From an uncultured Clostridia bacterium (GTDB lineage: Bacteria; Bacillota; Clostridia; Christensenellales; UBA1242): DNA of 64,000 nt. This document shows positions 62,431 to 64,000 of the stretch, piece by piece. Position 1 is the first letter of the stretch. Each line of letters opens with the position of its first letter. Below the pieces are notes generated by a model that did not search any database, was not told the DNA's origin, and saw only the letters and a list, made by a program, of their open reading frames with translations. The translations under genes were made by a program, and so were the position numbers. The stretch lies in NCBI GenBank assembly GCA_944372335.1, contig CALVYQ010000007.1:1-64000 (forward strand). The letters are read 5' to 3'.

Positions 62431-63153
62431 ATGAAAAGATTGGACAGTTTTTTGTATGAACAGGGCTATTATCCTTCCCGTGAAAAAGCAAAGGAAGCTA
62501 TAATATCAGCCCGTGTTAAAGTGAATGGAAAAGTGATAACAAAGCCGGCATATACTGTTGAAGATAACGCACAAATCGAAGCCCTACCCTTTAAATTTAT
62601 TTCACGTGGTGGATTCAAACTACAAAAGGCACTTGAAGAATTTAAAATAGATTTAAAAGATAAAGTTGTTGTGGATATTGGGGCTTCAACAGGTGGATTT
62701 ACAGACGTCTGCCTAAAAAATGGAGCAAAAAAGGTGTATGCGATTGACACCGGCACCGACCAACTTGCCGAAAGTTTAAGAAAAGATAAAAGAGTTATCA
62801 GCCTTGAAAGCACAAATTATCTTACTTTTGATAAATCTAACTTTCCTGATGCTGATATTGCTGTTATCGATGTTTCCTTTGTAAGCCTAACAAAACTTGC
62901 CGAAAAACTTTCAAAAGACTTTGACGAAATCATTGCTCTTGTTAAACCTCAATTTGAATGCGGAAAGGACTACGCCAAAAAACACAAAGGCATTGTAAAA
63001 GATGAAAAAATGCACAAAAAAATCTTGAAAGACATCACCATTTTCTTTTCTTCTGTTGGCTATACGCTTTCTCCAATAATTCCCTCTCCTATACTCGGCG
63101 GTGACGGCAACAAAGAATTTCTCCTGCACGCAATTAAAAATAAAAAACTATAA
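62431..63153 (+). CDS. tlyA: TlyA family rRNA 2'-O-ribose methyltransferase
   Basis: The 240-residue protein has an N-terminal S4 RNA-binding domain (RLDSFLYEQGYYPSREKAKEAIISARVKVNGKVITKPAYTV in segments) and a FtsJ-like SAM methyltransferase domain. The SAM motif is VVDIGASTGGFTDVCLKNGAKKVYAID. Catalytic K-D-K-E residues are visible: K near the S4 junction, D in DVSFVSL, K in VKPQFE. It methylates rRNA and is often fused in operons with spore or recombination genes. The start is leaderless. Confidence 0.95.
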   Translation: MKRLDSFLYEQGYYPSREKAKEAIISARVKVNGKVITKPAYTVEDNAQIEALPFKFISRGGFKLQKALEEFKIDLKDKVVVDIGASTGGFTDVCLKNGAKKVYAIDTGTDQLAESLRKDKRVISLESTNYLTFDKSNFPDADIAVIDVSFVSLTKLAEKLSKDFDEIIALVKPQFECGKDYAKKHKGIVKDEKMHKKILKDITIFFSSVGYTLSPIIPSPILGGDGNKEFLLHAIKNKKL

Positions 63154-63184
63154 AAAAAGAGAACTTCTCAAAGTCCTCTTTTTT
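63153..63184. terminator. Bidirectional terminator between tlyA and the collagen-like gene
   Basis: AAAAGAG...CTCTTTT outer stem with inner AACTT/AAGTC pairing (one mismatch), flanked by A and T runs, between converging stops at 63153 and 63196. Confidence 0.7.
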
Positions 63185-63195
63185 ATTAAATTTAA

Positions 63196-64000
<805 letters not shown>

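Overview
This 64 kb window is AT-rich chromosomal DNA from a low-GC, spore-forming Gram-positive bacterium, most likely a member of the Clostridia. The evidence is the sporulation and germination set (gerAA-AB-AC, spoIVA, sigG, ymxH/ylmC-type gene, gpr, a BclA-like collagen protein), the CIRCE/HrcA heat-shock operon, strong AGGAGG ribosome sites, and gene orders typical of Clostridia: hrcA-grpE-dnaK-dnaJ, miaB-mutS-mutL-miaA-ynbB, der-plsY-spoIVA, gpr/rpsT, sigG-ymxH/nrdR. A two-gene sufCB (Sms-type) iron-sulfur system and an NADPH-motif-poor thioredoxin reductase point to a strict anaerobe. I cannot name a species; an uncultured gut Clostridia lineage is a guess. No rRNA, CRISPR array, insertion sequence or complete prophage is visible.

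Layout. 1-320: the N-terminal end of a membrane protein cut by the window edge (possibly FtsH). 0.5-4.2 kb: gerA germination-receptor operon. 4.3-8.2 kb: two small membrane proteins on divergent promoters, then leuS. 8.2-8.5 kb: a repeat element. 8.5-14.5 kb: thioredoxin-reductase-like gene and the CIRCE-controlled hrcA-grpE-dnaK-dnaJ operon; GrpE carries a striking metallothionein-like N-terminus. 14.65-16.8 kb: promoter, 24-codon leader peptide, attenuator and ABC exporter. 16.8-22.6 kb: F420-hydrogenase-beta-like iron-sulfur protein, pyruvyl transferase, pyrophosphatase, a possible spore-surface protein, a PH-like membrane protein and an M18 aminopeptidase. 22.7-29.4 kb: spoIVA, MmcQ/YjbR, plsY, der, feoB, feoA. 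29.5-34.2 kb: nrdR with tandem NrdR boxes, a probable toxin/immunity-like pair, ymxH, sigG, hflX and a lipoprotein. 34.3-40 kb: aldolase, radC, small genes, tRNA-Glu, an FAD oxidoreductase, tRNA-Thr, rpsI-rplM. 40.1-44.9 kb: an accessory locus encoding a 1174-residue XRE-TM-pseudoprotease-adhesin-repeat protein. 45-49 kb: Old Yellow Enzyme-type reductase and a secreted metallo-beta-lactamase-fold protein pair. 49.1-58.7 kb: sufB-sufC, then the miaB-mutS-mutL-miaA-ynbB operon. 58.8-63.2 kb: class A PBP, gpr, rpsT, tlyA. 63.2-64 kb: collagen-like protein running off the edge.

How it fits together. Most genes are housekeeping (translation, chaperones, mismatch repair, tRNA modification, cell wall, lipid synthesis). 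The spore genes cover forespore transcription (SigG), coat base (SpoIVA), germination sensing (GerA) and protein degradation at germination (Gpr). The most interesting non-routine features are: (1) GrpE with 21 cysteines in an N-terminal CxC array; (2) a leader-peptide transcription attenuator in front of an ABC exporter, with mutually exclusive hairpins visible in sequence; (3) a recurring leaderless arrangement in which the -10 box ends 6-9 nt before the start codon and no Shine-Dalgarno is present (sufC, tlyA, hflX, der, miaB and one unknown gene); (4) the giant HTH-TM-dead-HtrA-repeat protein; (5) a MuF-like/DUF6883-like protein with a small partner inserted in the sigG-ymxH-nrdR neighbourhood; (6) a dispersed palindromic repeat located downstream of three genes.
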